Shown: positions 1 to 12,652 of the stretch, one piece after another
How the letters are laid out: every line of letters begins with the position of its first letter
How positions within the stretch are numbered: the stretch's first letter is position 1
Source of the DNA: Trichopria drosophilae
Taxonomy: Eukaryota > Arthropoda > Insecta > Hymenoptera > Diapriidae
Length of the DNA stretch: 64,000 nucleotides
Reading direction: 5' to 3'
Assembly: GCA_030407085.1 (NCBI GenBank)
Contig: CM059584.1
Coordinates: 104,345,001 to 104,409,000 of the forward strand
Translations under genes and position numbers: made by a program
Notes under the pieces: generated by a model
The model's input: the letters and a program-made list of their open reading frames with translations, nothing else
Told to the model about the DNA's origin: nothing
Database searches by the model: none

Positions 1-164
1 GAATCAAAGAAGTTTCAGGTGCATACAGGAATTCAGTATAGTTATTCTATAAACAACCACGAGAGCTTTTTGTTTTCGCCCTTTGCATTAAACCTATTAA
101 TAACAAATTCGTAAACAACGACCCCAAGACACCTAGAATGATAAATTCCTAGCAAAATGATTTG

Positions 165-375
165 AATTATGACAAAGTTGTCCGCCATATTGAATCTGCT
201 ATTATAAATTTTCAAAATCTGATTTCAAATTGTCAATCAATGCCTTCGAAGGCCTCCGAGATACAAGTGTCAAACAAAAATGAGTTGAATTTAGAAAATT
301 TGTCCGCCATTTTGAATCTTCAAAATCTGACTTTAGATGCGTGACCATCAGCGACCCAAAAATTCCCTAAACGAC
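165..375 (+). repeat. Dispersed CCGCCATTTTGAAT family, two tandem copies
   Basis: Two copies start at 181 and 303 with TCCGCCATnTTGAATCT, followed by TTCAAAATCTGAnTT. The second continues into CATCAGCGACCCAAAAA. The same words recur near 23.4, 50.0-50.4, 56.1 and 59.1 kb in both orientations, so this is an interspersed repeat, locally duplicated with a period of about 122 bp. The 60-codon open frame from 162 to 344 runs through the repeat and is not a gene. The transposon class is not recognisable from what is visible. Confidence 0.7.
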
Positions 376-1815
376 ATGTTACAGTTAATTATTATAATTT
401 TGTTTTTCCCACATTTTGAGCACTATTTGTGAAACTCCGGCCGCAGTTCAGGGATTAAAATTAAATATAATAAATTGCCTCTACTCATGCATTACAAGTT
501 TGCATTGCAAGTACAAGTTTGTCCACGAGTGCTTTGACGTCATTTCGAGACTCTAGGAGCCTCTTCAGTTCTGAATGTGGAACCTTGGAGTTTTAGGTTA
601 TATAACACAGCAATAGTCTTTCTTGTTTAGAACTATATTCAAATATTATGGAAGGTATTACAAAGATTAATGTGTGGCATATGTCCATCTAATAAACGAA
701 AATCGATATAAGGTGATTCTATTGATTCTTAAAAATCGAAGAATCGAAGAAATACTCTATATTTTGTGAGAGAACGATGGGAGGCCCGAAAAAACTGTTA
801 ATTTTTGGGGTTGGTTATCAGCCAAAAAATTAGAAAGTAGTAATTATAGTAGAGTACTTTAATATAGGCTCTTACGACATGGCCTCGTCTAATAATATTT
901 CTTAATAAAGGATAGTTTAATTTATCTAAATATCGCATAAATATTAAAATAATATACCAATTGATATTGATGGCAACCGATTGTTAACACAATATTTATA
1001 GGACTTTTATATCATTATTTTTCACAAGCAATTTATGTGATAACAAATTGCATATCGAGACAAATAAAAGTTCGTAATTGCAAGTAAAAACGTACTTTTT
1101 CTTTAAAAAAAAGTTACAAGAATATCAACTAACCTAAAATGGTATTGCTAACTAGAAAAAGTAGTTGACGCATGTTTACCACTTTTTGCAGTTGGAGCAA
1201 CTTCACTCGTTGCATTAGCTATTTGTTTCGTGTACTGCATATTCATAAAACATTATAAGGCAGGAAACAACCCAAAATTTCAGTCATGTTTAGTTAAACG
1301 AAGTTCGTTTAGTATAGGGTATTTCATTTTTAACGCAATGTTGATGAGTTTTTAATTTATGAATTTCAAGAAATATTTTAAATACTTGACATTCAAAATG
1401 GACAAGATATTGGAGAAAAACAAAATAAAAAACACCTTGACAAAAAATTCCACTCTAGTGAACTATTTAAGAGTGTTTAAGGGTCCCCGTTATAAATAGG
1501 ACCTGATGATTAAATGATCACAAATGGAAGAATAGGGTAGTTTAAACCGTGAAAAGTGCTTCCATTTAAATGAAAATAGTCACACATGTAGATTTTTTAT
1601 TTCTTTTAAATGTGAAGTTATTGATACAGAATACGATATTATCCGCATTTGACAGTAATTAGGCCTTTTAGGAATATTATTAAAGTACAATCCTAATGTT
1701 GAGGTAATACAGTTAAAATTATAAGTTTTACCCGGATGGAAAAAATGGAATAGTTGAAACTACTACATCTATACTCTCTTATACTCGGTATAAGACACAG
1801 TCATCGTTTTTAGTT
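376..1815. other. AT-rich spacer, nothing recognised
   Basis: No open frame of note, no tandem repeat and no inverted repeat that I can support. Confidence 0.6.
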
Positions 1816-1817
1816 AA

Positions 1818-1930
1818 TTTTACTATCTAAATAGTGACCTTGACAAATTAGGTAGTGAAACCTACTATTTAAATAATAAAACCAACCAAAAATCGGAGTT
1901 TTGCCAGATACTATTTAGATAGTAAAATCG
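1818..1930. repeat. Word cluster: TACTATYTAAATAGTA
   Basis: The near-palindromic 16-mer TACTATYTAAATAGTA occurs at about 1821, 1863 (as TACTATTTAAATAATA) and 1909. The first and last copies with their flanks form an inverted repeat of about 21 bp enclosing 70 bp. The density of one palindromic word in about 110 bp is unlike the surrounding DNA. It resembles subterminal binding-site clusters of non-autonomous DNA transposons, but no element ends could be defined. Confidence 0.6.
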
Positions 1931-2940
1931 ATTATTTCTTTTTTTTCGAGCGAGTTTTGCAGGTTCAGTACAAGGATTCAGTCTTGAGCGCAACAAACCG
2001 AGCCGATCTATGCAGATTTTCCTACCGGGATCACAGAAAAAGTTTCTTACAATTATCTAGGCTTGTTTCAAGACACATTTTCTAATAGCATTAAAAATAA
2101 AAGAGAGTAGTCAGCTAAACATGTATTTACAATATGCGTCTCCTGAAACATATGTCGTGGAACTTAGTCTGCACTTCAGTTACTCCCCTACGAGTTTTTA
2201 GGATACATATGGGTCGTTCAGTGCATATATTCCAAATTCATCGTTGGCACACATCTTTCATTGCTACTTTTTCACCTACTAAATTATATTTTAAAATATT
2301 CTACATTTACTTTACAGAACTGCATTTGTAAGCTGAAATTGTCTTTGCAATGGTAAGTATTCCGCACGTTATTCACCAAACTAAATCACTACTCTGGTAT
2401 AATTAGAATATAACTTGCACATTAATGAACGAAAATTGTGAAGATATTAATGTCATGAATCTTAAATTTCTTTCGACTCGACACGGCTTCTCTTCATTAT
2501 TAAAACCGAATGAAGTACACATTCTAATTTCATTTTTTAAAGAGAGTTTTGTCTAATTGTTTTTCATTGTATTATTGAAGTTGCAGTTTGAATTTTTTAA
2601 TTAAAAGTATTTGACGTTTATTTGAGATCGTTGCGTACAATAATAAGAGTTTGACGATGTAATGATATCGGCTTGTTTCGTCTTGCCTTTTTTTTCATGT
2701 ATATTGTATAGAGCAATAAGCATGCTTAAATGTATTGTAAAACATCTATATCCAATTATATAATTTATCTTAGATTAAATAAAATAGATTTAACAATATA
2801 AATAATCTATATATCTTGCAGGAATACAAAATAAATAAAATGAATGCAAAACTGCAGGTGGATATGTTACATATTGATATTCGAAAGAAATAACACCAAT
2901 TTTTTTATCTGCTGAACCGAAATGCGATGTACTTGCAAAC
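1931..2940. other. AT-rich spacer
   Basis: A 65-codon open frame at 2134-2331 lacks coding-like composition and matches nothing I know. No repeats were seen. Confidence 0.5.
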
Positions 2941-2944
2941 ATAA

Positions 2945-3114
2945 CCCGCGCGTGAAATTGTCAAGTGGGCGAGCAAATAAAAGAGATGGATCCTCTTGGT
3001 GGCGGACAGGTCTTTCGAGTACGTTTCAATCACTTATGTCAACGAACCGGTGGCTACTGTCTACAACTCCCGTCTTTAAATAACTTCAAACTAAAGAAAA
3101 AATTCTGCGTTGAA
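2945..3114 (+). other. GC-richer patch with a short open frame
   Basis: This patch stands out from its AT-rich surroundings. A frame starting at the ATG at 2987 encodes about 42 residues beginning MDPLGGGQVFRVRF and ends at the TGA at 3112-3114. A stop at about 2963 lies just upstream, so this would be a very small ORF or a chance frame in a conserved non-coding element. No family was recognised. Confidence 0.25.
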
Positions 3115-5885
3115 TGACAAAAAAAGATTCTATTAAATATTTATTTTCGTATGAATGTCAAAACTAAACCTACATCCCTTAAAGCAGATTTCACTCAACA
3201 TTTAGTTTCACGACTTAAACAGCATTTATCTGTCTCTTGTTACAAGCGCACATATGTGGTTTAATAAGAAACTTGCAAAATTATTTTTGTTTATGTATTT
3301 ACTAACCAGTGACAGGCAATACAGAACATTCCTTTCGAGAGGGAAAATAGTATATTGTGTTACTAGGGACTAAAACTTAAAGTTTGTTGACTAGTGCGAG
3401 TTTAACATTTCTCTTGCTCCACATTCTGTTTTGTCATGTAAGAGCATCTTATTTTGTGCCGAATATAATTATTTTGTTTCCTAGGAAGAGAAATTTCTTC
3501 TTTGCTCCCACGATAAAGGACCAATTTATCCGATCGAATTAATACTTATTGTAGTTTCTCTTTTATTATTCCTCAGACCATGAAAATTAGGTGTTTTGAT
3601 CCAATAAGAAATACAACTTTGGCTGACCAACAATTTTCGGATGTAATTCAAAACTTGTTTTGCTTAAACTCGATTTTTAAAATTTTAATTTTTTACACAG
3701 GATTATGTGACGGGAAATATCGTCTGGTTTCATAAACTAAAACTGAGGACTTTTTAGAAGTCTAAGCATATTAAAATAAAAGATATTAAAATAATCTTTT
3801 CCGTACATCAGGTTGCCCTTTAATTATTTCTAATAAAGTTCCTATCAAGCAAATAAATAGAGCCTGATCATGATACTGTAATAGAACAATAATTTTATAC
3901 AATGAAAAACAAATGTTTTTATTTCCTTGTTATTTATTAAACTTTAATAGATAAATTATCTGAAAATACATAAAATAAATATTACGATCACATACAGCAC
4001 ATATAGTTCATAAGTATGAGATCACCCTTGCGGAATTCGGGTTCAATTAAAATGTTGCTATTTCATGGCTAGTTAACGTACGGACAAAAAAAGGGAATTA
4101 AACAGGAGACTTTCAGCTTCTCACTCATGGTGGTTTCATTTCCGTATATTTATTGCCTTTGAAATACACTGAAAACAAATTTAATTGACAAATTCAACTA
4201 CCATTGAGAAGTTGAGTCGGGAGCAGTTAAAAGAAATACTTTTTTGTTAGTATAACTTTGTTGACGTTGTTAATTTTACTATTTTTACTTAAGTTAATAT
4301 TATTTACCCCGTAAACGAAAAAGTATTTCGAATTCAAGATTAAGAAATGCAATACTATGCATAAAACTCAAAAAGGCCTACGCTAATATAATAAAAAAGC
4401 AACCGCCAATAGCTACACTAAAAATAAATCGACTAAAAAAAATTTCCAGAAAAATTCTTAGTTGATTTGACTACTTTTTTACGTAATATTTTTTAAACCG
4501 CTCCCATTTTTTAAAAAATGATAGAAGGGGAAATTACTATAATCTGATCGAAAAGTAATCCCTTCAGAATTAATTTGCCTCTTTGGGATTTTGCCCAATA
4601 TTTCTTTACAAATACTTATTCAATTTCGAACAAAGCAATGTGATTTTTTTTCAATCTGCTCTATTTTAGGAAATAGATGCTATAGAAAAATGTCTAAGGA
4701 ACAAAAAGTTTCATTTTGTAAGGCCATACAACGGCATAAAATATCACCGTAAAAATTTCTACGGGAAATTACCGAAAACTTAGATTTTGGTTTTACAGAA
4801 ATACAAATTATAACGAGTAATAACGTTAAAAGTTAATGAGAACCGTTCTAATGACAAAATCTGACAAGAATTGAAATTATATAAAAATTATGAAACTTAA
4901 TTGTACTACTAAGAATTAACATTTATATCAAATTTCAGAAATTTGTTAAAAATGAATAATAATATATTACTTGTACTCTTACAAAAATATGCCATATTAA
5001 ATGGAAAATTGGATATTAAAATAATAGACGAAACATGTCTTCAAAGTTATGCCTAGTAATTATAGAATATGGATAGTTTACTGTTCTAAAGTGTCATTAA
5101 CGGCAAACTAATGCTACACTAAATAAAAATTCCAAAGTAGATTTAAAGAATAACTGTCGAATAATAAACCGGTTGCGCATCATCCGCAGTATTAGTTTCG
5201 TTTACTATCACTGAAGAACATCATCCTAAACTCTTTATATGCTGATGAAGATTGAATTACATTTTTAAAATATAGAAATATTAAAAAGTAATCTTGGTTT
5301 ATGGATCGCAAGAACGGTACAGACCCCTCTAAATATATATAAGAAAATTAAAATTATCATGTGTTCGATAAAACGCAGTAATGACATTCAGAAATAATAA
5401 ATATGATTGCCGTCGTTATAAGACGAATAAGTTCGATTTTATCGATTTCAATCAATAGAGCAGGTATTGGGGCTTGTTTAAAAAATATCAAGACGTTTAA
5501 TTGAAAATAAAATTACTCTAATTACGAAACGTTAATAGATGTGAAATGAAGCAACTCGTAGGATTAAAGGTATAACATTAAATATTGAATAATAAATTAC
5601 AATGCACATGGCTTTAAAAACTGCTTTCATAGTACTTTACGTTTTATTTTCAATTTCCATTTAATCTTTGTGAATGTGAAATTTATACATATAATATTAT
5701 TTAATTAAAGTAAAACATGTTTTAAATTTAATGCAAAATATATGTAAAATATAATGTCGGAAGTATGTTCGAAGATCTATATACCTGTATATATTATTTA
5801 AATTGTGTGTAAATTCGTATTACCGATCGAGTGAAATAGTACAAAGTATAGCATAGTACCTACAGATGTCCCCGTTGCCAACGAC
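3115..5885. other. AT-rich spacer, nothing recognised
   Basis: About 2.8 kb of A+T-rich DNA with homopolymer runs and no supported gene, RNA or repeat. Confidence 0.6.
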
Positions 5886-5889
5886 CACT

Positions 5890-6838
5890 AACTACGTGCT
5901 GGAGATGCACATTTTTTAGTTGATTTTCGACCTTCATCCTAAAAAGGAAATAAAATTAATATTGACTTGAAAGCGACAGGACCTGCTATTTTCGAGTATG
6001 CTATTCGGAATAGCGTGGCCAAAATTGCATTTAAACTGCAGCTTCAAAAACCAATATGGCGCATTTGAAATAAGATTTAACGAAATTTCGTGTGTTTCGT
6101 TTTATGTGAATTTGTTTCGCATTAATAAAATTGTGGGATCGGTGCCTATTCGTAAACAAACGTACACAAAATCTATAAACTTCAATTAGAAATTGTTTTG
6201 TTTTGGCCCTAGTTAACCTAACCTCTTCAAAACGTCTATATGTAGAAAAAATGAACCTGATTTAATACATTATGAACATTATGGATGAAATTTGTATCTC
6301 TAGTGGTATAATTGTCCCAAACACGTGGTACAGGGGTCGGTGAGCAGGGATTTGAGGTTATATTTTTAAAATTCAAAATGACGGTACGGATATATTTGAT
6401 CGAATTATAGGTACAATTATACCACTAGAAATACAAATTTCATCAATAAAGTTCATAATTGATCAAATAGGGTTTATTTTTCCGATATATTGGCGTTTTA
6501 AAGAGGTTAGGATGTTTCGGTTTTCTAGACAAAAAATGTCTAGTTAGAGTTCATAAATTTTGTGCACTTTTGGTTGCAAATGGGCATCGATCTCGCCACT
6601 TTATTGGTGCGAAAAAATTCACAAAAAATGAAACACACATCATTTTGTTCATTTGTTATAATGCGATGTATTGATTTTGTAAGAAGTGTAAACGCAATTT
6701 CGACCACGCTAATCGAAAAAGGATCTCGAAAATGGTAAGTTTGGTCACTTGCAAGTCAATATTAATCTTATTTCCTACTGAGAATGAAGTTCGAAAATCA
6801 ACTAAAAAAATGTGCATCCCCAGTGATAAAAGTGTTAA
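5890..6838. mobile_element. Fold-back element, about 950 bp imperfect palindrome
   Basis: The left arm (5890-6316) and right arm (6410-6838) are inverted copies of each other along their whole length, with a spacer of about 93 bp. Landmarks in order from the outside are GATGCACATTTTTTTAGTTG, TAATATTGACTTG, the block around 6010 with its partner around 6700, GATGAAATTTGTAT and TCTAGTGGTATAATTGT at the inner edge. The open frames at 5998-6189 (+) and 6656-6841 (-) are the same sequence read from the two arms; the shared residues (WPKLHLNC versus WSKLRLHF) reflect this repeat. The spacer carries TTCAAAATGACGG, a word of the dispersed family at 0.2 and 50 kb. Part of the right arm recurs at 50.6-50.88 kb. 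No transposase is present, so it is non-autonomous. Confidence 0.85.
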
Positions 6839-6849
6839 CATTTGGGAGA

Positions 6850-7690
6850 AACTTTAGTATTACTAATTAGTAATAATCGATATCACTCATTAAACTGTCA
6901 TATGCGGTGTAAAGATACATTATATCATGGAAATTGTAATAAAAAATAAAAATGGGTATATGAACAATTAATACAATAACATCTGAGGTTACAAAAATAC
7001 ACATGAATTGAAACATTTTATTCGTCTGAAGGTCAGCAATAAAAAAACATTGTATATCCATTGATAAATTTAAGACGTCTGCCCGAGCAAAGGTTCAGAC
7101 TGAAGTAATAAATTGATCATCTATCAAGGGTCTATTCTTCCTTGGATGATGACGAACTAACAAAGAGCTGGTGGGTTTGAGGGGGCGTAAAAATAATATG
7201 TTTAGCAAAGCGCAGTTAAAAGAAACCGACACATAAAGATAGACCACTAAAATTGAGCTGAGGGCAAGGTTAAAAATTCTACCTGGACGAAAATGTTTCT
7301 AGCGCCTCATTTTTGTGCGTGAAATATTGGCGAAGAGTTTCGCTATGCAACTTATTATGTGTAAAGATTGGTTTTAAACATTTCAACAATTCTGAAGAAA
7401 ACAAAATCTTTTTAGCTTTGATGAAATGTGTAGTTCTCTAAACGGATTCATAAGTTTTTAAAATTTTGTTAAATTTGAAAATTTGTCTGAATGGTCTTAT
7501 TGCTTTTATTGGTGTCAATTGTTTGATACCGCGGGAAAACATTTTTTAGTATTTGAATTAATTATTGTTGACGGTTAAAGTAAGTAAGTAGGGGACTCAA
7601 AAGTTAACCTCCATTATAATTAAAATATATTTATAATTTAATACTGTTATTCAAAACAATGCGAAATAATATAAAGATTTATATCATAAA
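6850..7690. other. AT-rich spacer
   Basis: Nothing supported. The 64-codon minus-strand frame at 6867-7061 is low-complexity and hydrophobic with no recognisable motif. Confidence 0.55.
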
Positions 7691-7694
7691 TATA

Positions 7695-7966
7695 CAGTAG
7701 TCTCCATCCAAAGTTATATCGTCGGTTCTTTCAAAATGGCGGAAGTTTATCGAAAGCTATAGCCCCTCACTATCCCCACTTCCGTAACTCTGTTTATAAC
7801 CGTGCAATGAGTGCTTCAGTGTGTGACTGTCGCGAAGCGAGTGTGGCTCCGCGAAAATGCAGTTGGGAAGGAGAGGAAGAGAGTGGTATAGCTTTGGACA
7901 AGTCAATTGTATAACTTAGGATATACATATTCCGTTGGGCTGTATAACTTAGGACGGAGGCTACTG
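7695..7966. mobile_element. TA-flanked MITE, pogo/Tigger-like ends
   Basis: The ends are inverted: the left begins CAGTAGTCTCC and the right ends GGAGGCTACTG. Over the outer 24 bp, 21 positions match. Both ends abut TA (7693-7694 and 7967-7968), the target site of Tc1/mariner/pogo elements, and ends starting CAGT are usual in the pogo/Tigger branch. The 272-bp length with no open frame makes it a MITE. A word of the right TIR, GTATAACTTAGGA, is duplicated about 33 bp inside it (about 7909 and 7942), as expected for a subterminal transposase site. The 97-codon frame at 7907-8200 crosses the right end and is spurious. The family name is inference; ends and target site are seen directly. Confidence 0.8.
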
Positions 7967-8554
7967 TATTTCAACCATAGGATTATTGTATACATAATAA
8001 AATGTGCAGTATTTATTATTGTATACTTTTGCAACTTTTCATACTTTTCGATTTGTGTTATTCTGATTTTGGGCACATTTCGTTGGGTGTTTTCTTACTC
8101 TGACTATTTATTTGTAATCTATTCAACACATCATATACGGTTTGAAAAATTATTAAGGAAAATATTTTTACAGAAAATAACAAATTCCGAATTAAATTGA
8201 ATAATGAACTCTCTCAATTAAGATGCTAATGAGTAAATTTGAAATTAGCAATTTATTAGATGATATCTGTAATTATTGAGTGCATACAAGTAAAATAAAA
8301 ATGATATTATATAACAGACTATAAAGAAATAAACCACGTTTTCAAAAGAAGTTCCGTGTCAGTTTTATTCGCATCGATCCTTCTCTGCTACTTTCAAATA
8401 TGCAGAAAAACTGACTGATACAACTTATTCTATGAAAATATAGAAATTAATTATTTTTTATTACAAATAAGAACGTTTTTTATTTGTTTATAAACGTATA
8501 TTTGTATTACTAGATTATAGTTTATGCATTTCGAATTTCAAAATTTTATTGAAA

Positions 8555-8670
8555 TTTCAGTCCAGTTGAAGTGAAATAATTACTCCATACAGAGTGGCTC
8601 ACCTTTCTCTTTTACTTGGAGTGAATTCTCACTCTATAAGAGTGAAATTTCACTCCAAGGAATTTAGACT
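8555..8670. repeat. Word cluster GAGTGAA/TTCACTC with hairpin
   Basis: GAGTGAA, CACTCC and related words occur repeatedly in both orientations. At the centre is a tight hairpin: arms 8615-8634 and 8640-8659 pair at 18 of 20 positions around a 5-nt loop. The same word dominates 24480-24990, so this is one family at two or more loci. No ends or target duplication were found. Confidence 0.65.
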
Positions 8671-9024
8671 GAAAGCTTTTAAATATATCTACCATATTAT
8701 ATTAAAAGATTACTTGTAAATATAAACATATAGTTTTTAACTATTAAATGTCTAAAATGTTTGTATATTTCTTCTAAATTACCGAATAAGATGCTCACGT
8801 ATTTATTAAGTGATTCTTATATTAATATTCCATTATTCTTTTATATAATGGAAATGATAAATAAGAAATCACTTTTGTCCAAAAACTAGATTTATTGCAA
8901 ATGTTGATATTTATGAATGGTTTCTGAAACACACAATGATTTTTAATACCATTTAATAAAGGTTATTATTACTTTTAAAAAATGTTTCACTTTCTAAGAA
9001 AATTATAATAAATTTCATGAATAA

Positions 9025-9285
9025 AACTGTAGGAGTCAAATTTCTTTCTAAAGGAGTACAAATCCTAATGTTGAACCCGGAGTCCATTTTCAATCTAAAG
9101 TACATTTGCCATCCGTAAGAGTAAAGAATCTACTCATAATGTAATTGGGGAATGATATTGCATATAAATTTACATCATAGTTCTAAACTTACTTCAAAGT
9201 GTACTCCAAAGTATTAAATTACTCTTTATTACACAAATAAGTTACTCCAACTGTTTCAGAGTGTAATTTAACTCCATTTCATCAC
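9025..9285. repeat. Second GGAGT/ACTCC word patch
   Basis: About ten copies of GGAGT/ACTCC or GAGT/ACTC words in both orientations lie in 260 bp (for example near 9032, 9052, 9078, 9119, 9200, 9243, 9257 and 9269). It is probably the decayed other part of the element with its hairpin at 8615-8659. Confidence 0.45.
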
Positions 9286-9289
9286 AATC

Positions 9290-10890
9290 ATTTATCATTA
9301 ATAATTTGAAATGTCTTTTATTTACCAGTACACTAATAAAATAAAATAACGTTTTGAAACTTTGACGTGCAAAATTATTTCACAATCTCGAAATAGAATT
9401 GTGGCAGTGGTCTCTTTTTCATACAGGTGTTACCAATTTTATACAATATGAATTAGCGTAACTATTCCATTAATAACTATTGCTTATCAAATGTAAAAAT
9501 GATATAATCAAATAAGTGTTAAACATTTTCTAAACAATTTCGTCAATTTTTCATGAAATTTTAATCCAAATATCTTTTGTAAATACATTTAAAAATATTT
9601 TGAAAATTGTTTAGATTTTTTTTGGTTGAATTTCACGAAAAAATGGTAATTGTATTCGATTACCTTGAAAATGAATTGTCTATTACATATATCTTTCAAT
9701 TCGGTTCTCGAAGGATTTTTTATAACCAAATATAATATCTTAATTCAAAATTAAATCTTATCTCAAAATTAAACTAAAAATCGATTCGAGTGAAATCAAA
9801 TGGGCACTGAAGATCACAATTTCAAAACATATGAGCCATATGCAAACACTTTTACAAAAAAGTACAGCTACTTACAAAGATAGATGAAATACTAAATGCA
9901 GACAAAAAAAAAGACGATAGTCGAAAAATGACGTTCCGTTTGTCGATGTGTCTATGTTTTTATTCATATATCGACTTTTTATTTATGATTTTACTTTGTG
10001 CAGTGATCGAAGAAGATCGGAAATGATTAATATTTAGTTTCAATCGCCAAAATCGAAGATACAAATTTTTTATGACAGTACTTAAATTATAACAATCACA
10101 TGACTAATTCTAATTTTACTACTTTCGATTCTCTCCAAAAATGTATGTAAAAAGCCGAAATCAATTCAAAATCTCACACTTGATAGGACTTCTAGAAAAC
10201 TGAAATATCGTTCTAAAAAGTATGTTTGCAGGGTATAACTTAACTTTTTAAATACATCTGAAAAGTCATTAATATAAGCCTGAAACTCTTCAAATATACT
10301 TATTAAGAATAATTTGACAATTATTATTTTTCCTATTTCCGTCCACTATTGAAGTCTGAATTTAGAAACGAATCAACGGATTTTGTAATCAGTAATCAAA
10401 AAAAGTTTTTATTCAATGTGATAGGAAGAAAACTTGTTAACAAAACTTCGACATAATTAAATAAGACTGTTTATATATGCTATTAAATACCAAAGACACT
10501 GCTACTTGATTTTACAATTATCTTTAGTTATTTTCTTTGGCGGTACTAAGTAGGCCCTGTTATGGTGAAAAGCATGTGGACCATTCGAATGCCGGGTATT
10601 ACCACATTAGTAAGTTTCTCATACAACAAACTGTAAAATAATCTTTTTAGACTCACAAAATAGCACTTTCTTATCTCCTTCTTTCTGGTATTCTGAACTT
10701 ACCTGAAACAAAAAACAAAGTATGTTATTTAAGATTTTTCGAAGATTATGTGATTTTAAATTATTTGTATATAATTAAACCAATAACGAATAATCAAATT
10801 ACTCTAGAGATATTATATTAAACATGTATTATGGAATTAATGATATACAAGATGAGAATGATGAAATGAGAGTATTGATCTGTTCTTATC
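9290..10890. other. AT-rich spacer, nothing recognised
   Basis: No gene, RNA or clear repeat. Confidence 0.55.
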
Positions 10891-11155
10891 AGAGGGTGTC
10901 TAAGGGCTGATTACGAGACCACCAGCAATCCCAGTGCGAGTTGCGCACGCGAGTAGCATAGCGGATGATGAGCGTTTTATCAGGATGCTGGGATCTAGGT
11001 CGGATAATACCCCCTTGTTGCACCCCATTTTTTTTGCACGGTTGATACTATAAACACTATTATATCCCCAAAAGCTTGGAACCATTTCGATTTTTACGAT
11101 CGGTTTCCCATATTAAGTTTGGGAAGTGACGGATAAGAGGATTGTTCCGGCCGTA
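10890..11155. other. GC-richer island, candidate exon or conserved element
   Basis: The region is unlike its surroundings. A pyrimidine-rich stretch ending in CTTATCAG at about 10891 resembles a splice acceptor on the plus strand. A plus-strand frame (about 10908-11055) reads through RVAHASSIADDERF, and a 61-codon minus frame covers 10900-11085. Both strands being open over the same short stretch argues for composition, not coding. No family was recognised. Confidence 0.3.
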
Positions 11156-11159
11156 AAGA

Positions 11160-11880
11160 CTGATTTCGTTTCTCACCAATTTAAATATGTGACTCATATG
11201 TATGTAGATGTTTTTCTATGTGTGAACACGTACATTTCTATATTTAATAGTTTACTTAAAAAATCATATAAAAAATGATAAAAATTCATAAAAATCGCTC
11301 AAAGTTAGGAAGTAGACTATTAAGAACATTTAATCATTGCTGTCAACTAATTGAAAGTTTAAGTTCAACTCGAATTACTCCTACCTAATTACTTTCGGGG
11401 AAATTAACTTTCAAGCAAGGACTGGTGAACTAAAGCAAACTTCGGTTTTCACCATGACAGCACTCCCTTTAGTCACACGCCCTCTCGACATTCGTACTAG
11501 TAGCGTTGCGAAACCTTCTGTTCTGTCAATGTCAAACACTATTAGCAAGATCCCCATGTGTTTCGAAAGTACTAATTTTGGTAAATTATTTGAGCGTAAG
11601 ATCTACAGATACTGTTCAAATCCTTTTGTATCCTTTGTATTTGTCTGCACGTCAGGTACTTGCTGGTATTCTTGCTTATACAGTAAGGAGTTTGAATTTA
11701 AACATTTTTTAAATATATAACAAAAATACATGTATCTAAATATCATTAATAACTGGTCATAGTAGATGATTTAATTATATTTATTTCACGTTTGTATATG
11801 TTACTTGAGATCGTAATATACTTGACAAATTTGGTGGTGAACAATGTAGTATTTTTGTTCTGAAATAATTGGATGCGGAT
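11160..11880. other. Spacer with an 88-codon open frame of unknown meaning
   Basis: The plus-strand frame at 11454-11720 begins MTALPLVTRPLDIRTSS and has moderately balanced composition for its first 45 codons, then turns into AT-driven sequence. A second frame overlaps it at 11506-11712. I recognise no domain and treat it as unproven. Confidence 0.25.
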
Positions 11881-11958
11881 CGAAAAACCAAAAAATCAAA
11901 AAGCCGACAGGTCAAAAAGCCAATAGGTCAAAAAGCCGACAGTCAAAAAGACCAGCGA
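11880..11958. repeat. Short array of AAAAAGCCGACAGGTC units
   Basis: Four to five degenerate units of about 16-18 bp built on GTCAAAAAGCCGACAG run head to tail. Comparable units form the ends of the elements at 12732-13211 and 28253-28637 and a patch at 15898-15956, so this may be a single-ended remnant of that group. Confidence 0.65.
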
Positions 11959-12229
11959 TAGTTTTCGAAAGCAAATATTCTTATTTATATATTCTTTCTT
12001 TTTTTTTTTTAAATGGATGAACCCGTCCTTAAAATGACGTTATTTAAACAAGAAATCACCATAGAAGGTCTCAAGATCTAAGTATAAAGAATATTTAATC
12101 TTGGAGGTGGAGATTCTCAGATTTCATTTAATATTTTTTAAGTTAAACATTCATTTTGATGGAATACGAATGAGAAACCTGATACGAATTCGACCCAGTT
12201 AAATCCTGAATAAAGCATTTAATTTGATT

Positions 12230-12485
12230 CCCGTCTTTATAGACACCTTTTCAATAGACGAACCTTGGGGTGCTTGTCTTGAGTTTTCACAAGCTTGATC
12301 CGCTTTTCTCGTCATTGCTTTGTTTTAAAACGATCCTGACGGGAGTACGTATAAACAGGCGGGCGGCAAAAGTTAACGCGGTCGTGAACCACTTCCTCCG
12401 GGGATTTTGTAGACCCTCGTTACAACGGTGACGAGGATAAAGCACTACCACCATCTCCTCCTATCCATCCCACTCTAGCATTATT
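12230..12485. other. CpG-rich non-repetitive island
   Basis: CpG-rich and non-repetitive in an AT-rich background, with words such as GGCGGGCGGC and GGTCGTGAACC. No open frame of note on either strand. Best read as a candidate conserved non-coding element. Confidence 0.35.
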
Positions 12486-12652
12486 GCCATATATAATTTA
12501 GATTCATAACTTGCTCCAAAAAAAATTACTTTAATTTTCAACCAAGACTAATTAAAAAAACGAACCTATAGTAGTACAATAATTATATTTGTAAAACGTG
12601 TCAGGTCATTAAAAATTGGCACGAAAGATGAAGTTTCTAAACGCAACCTCGA

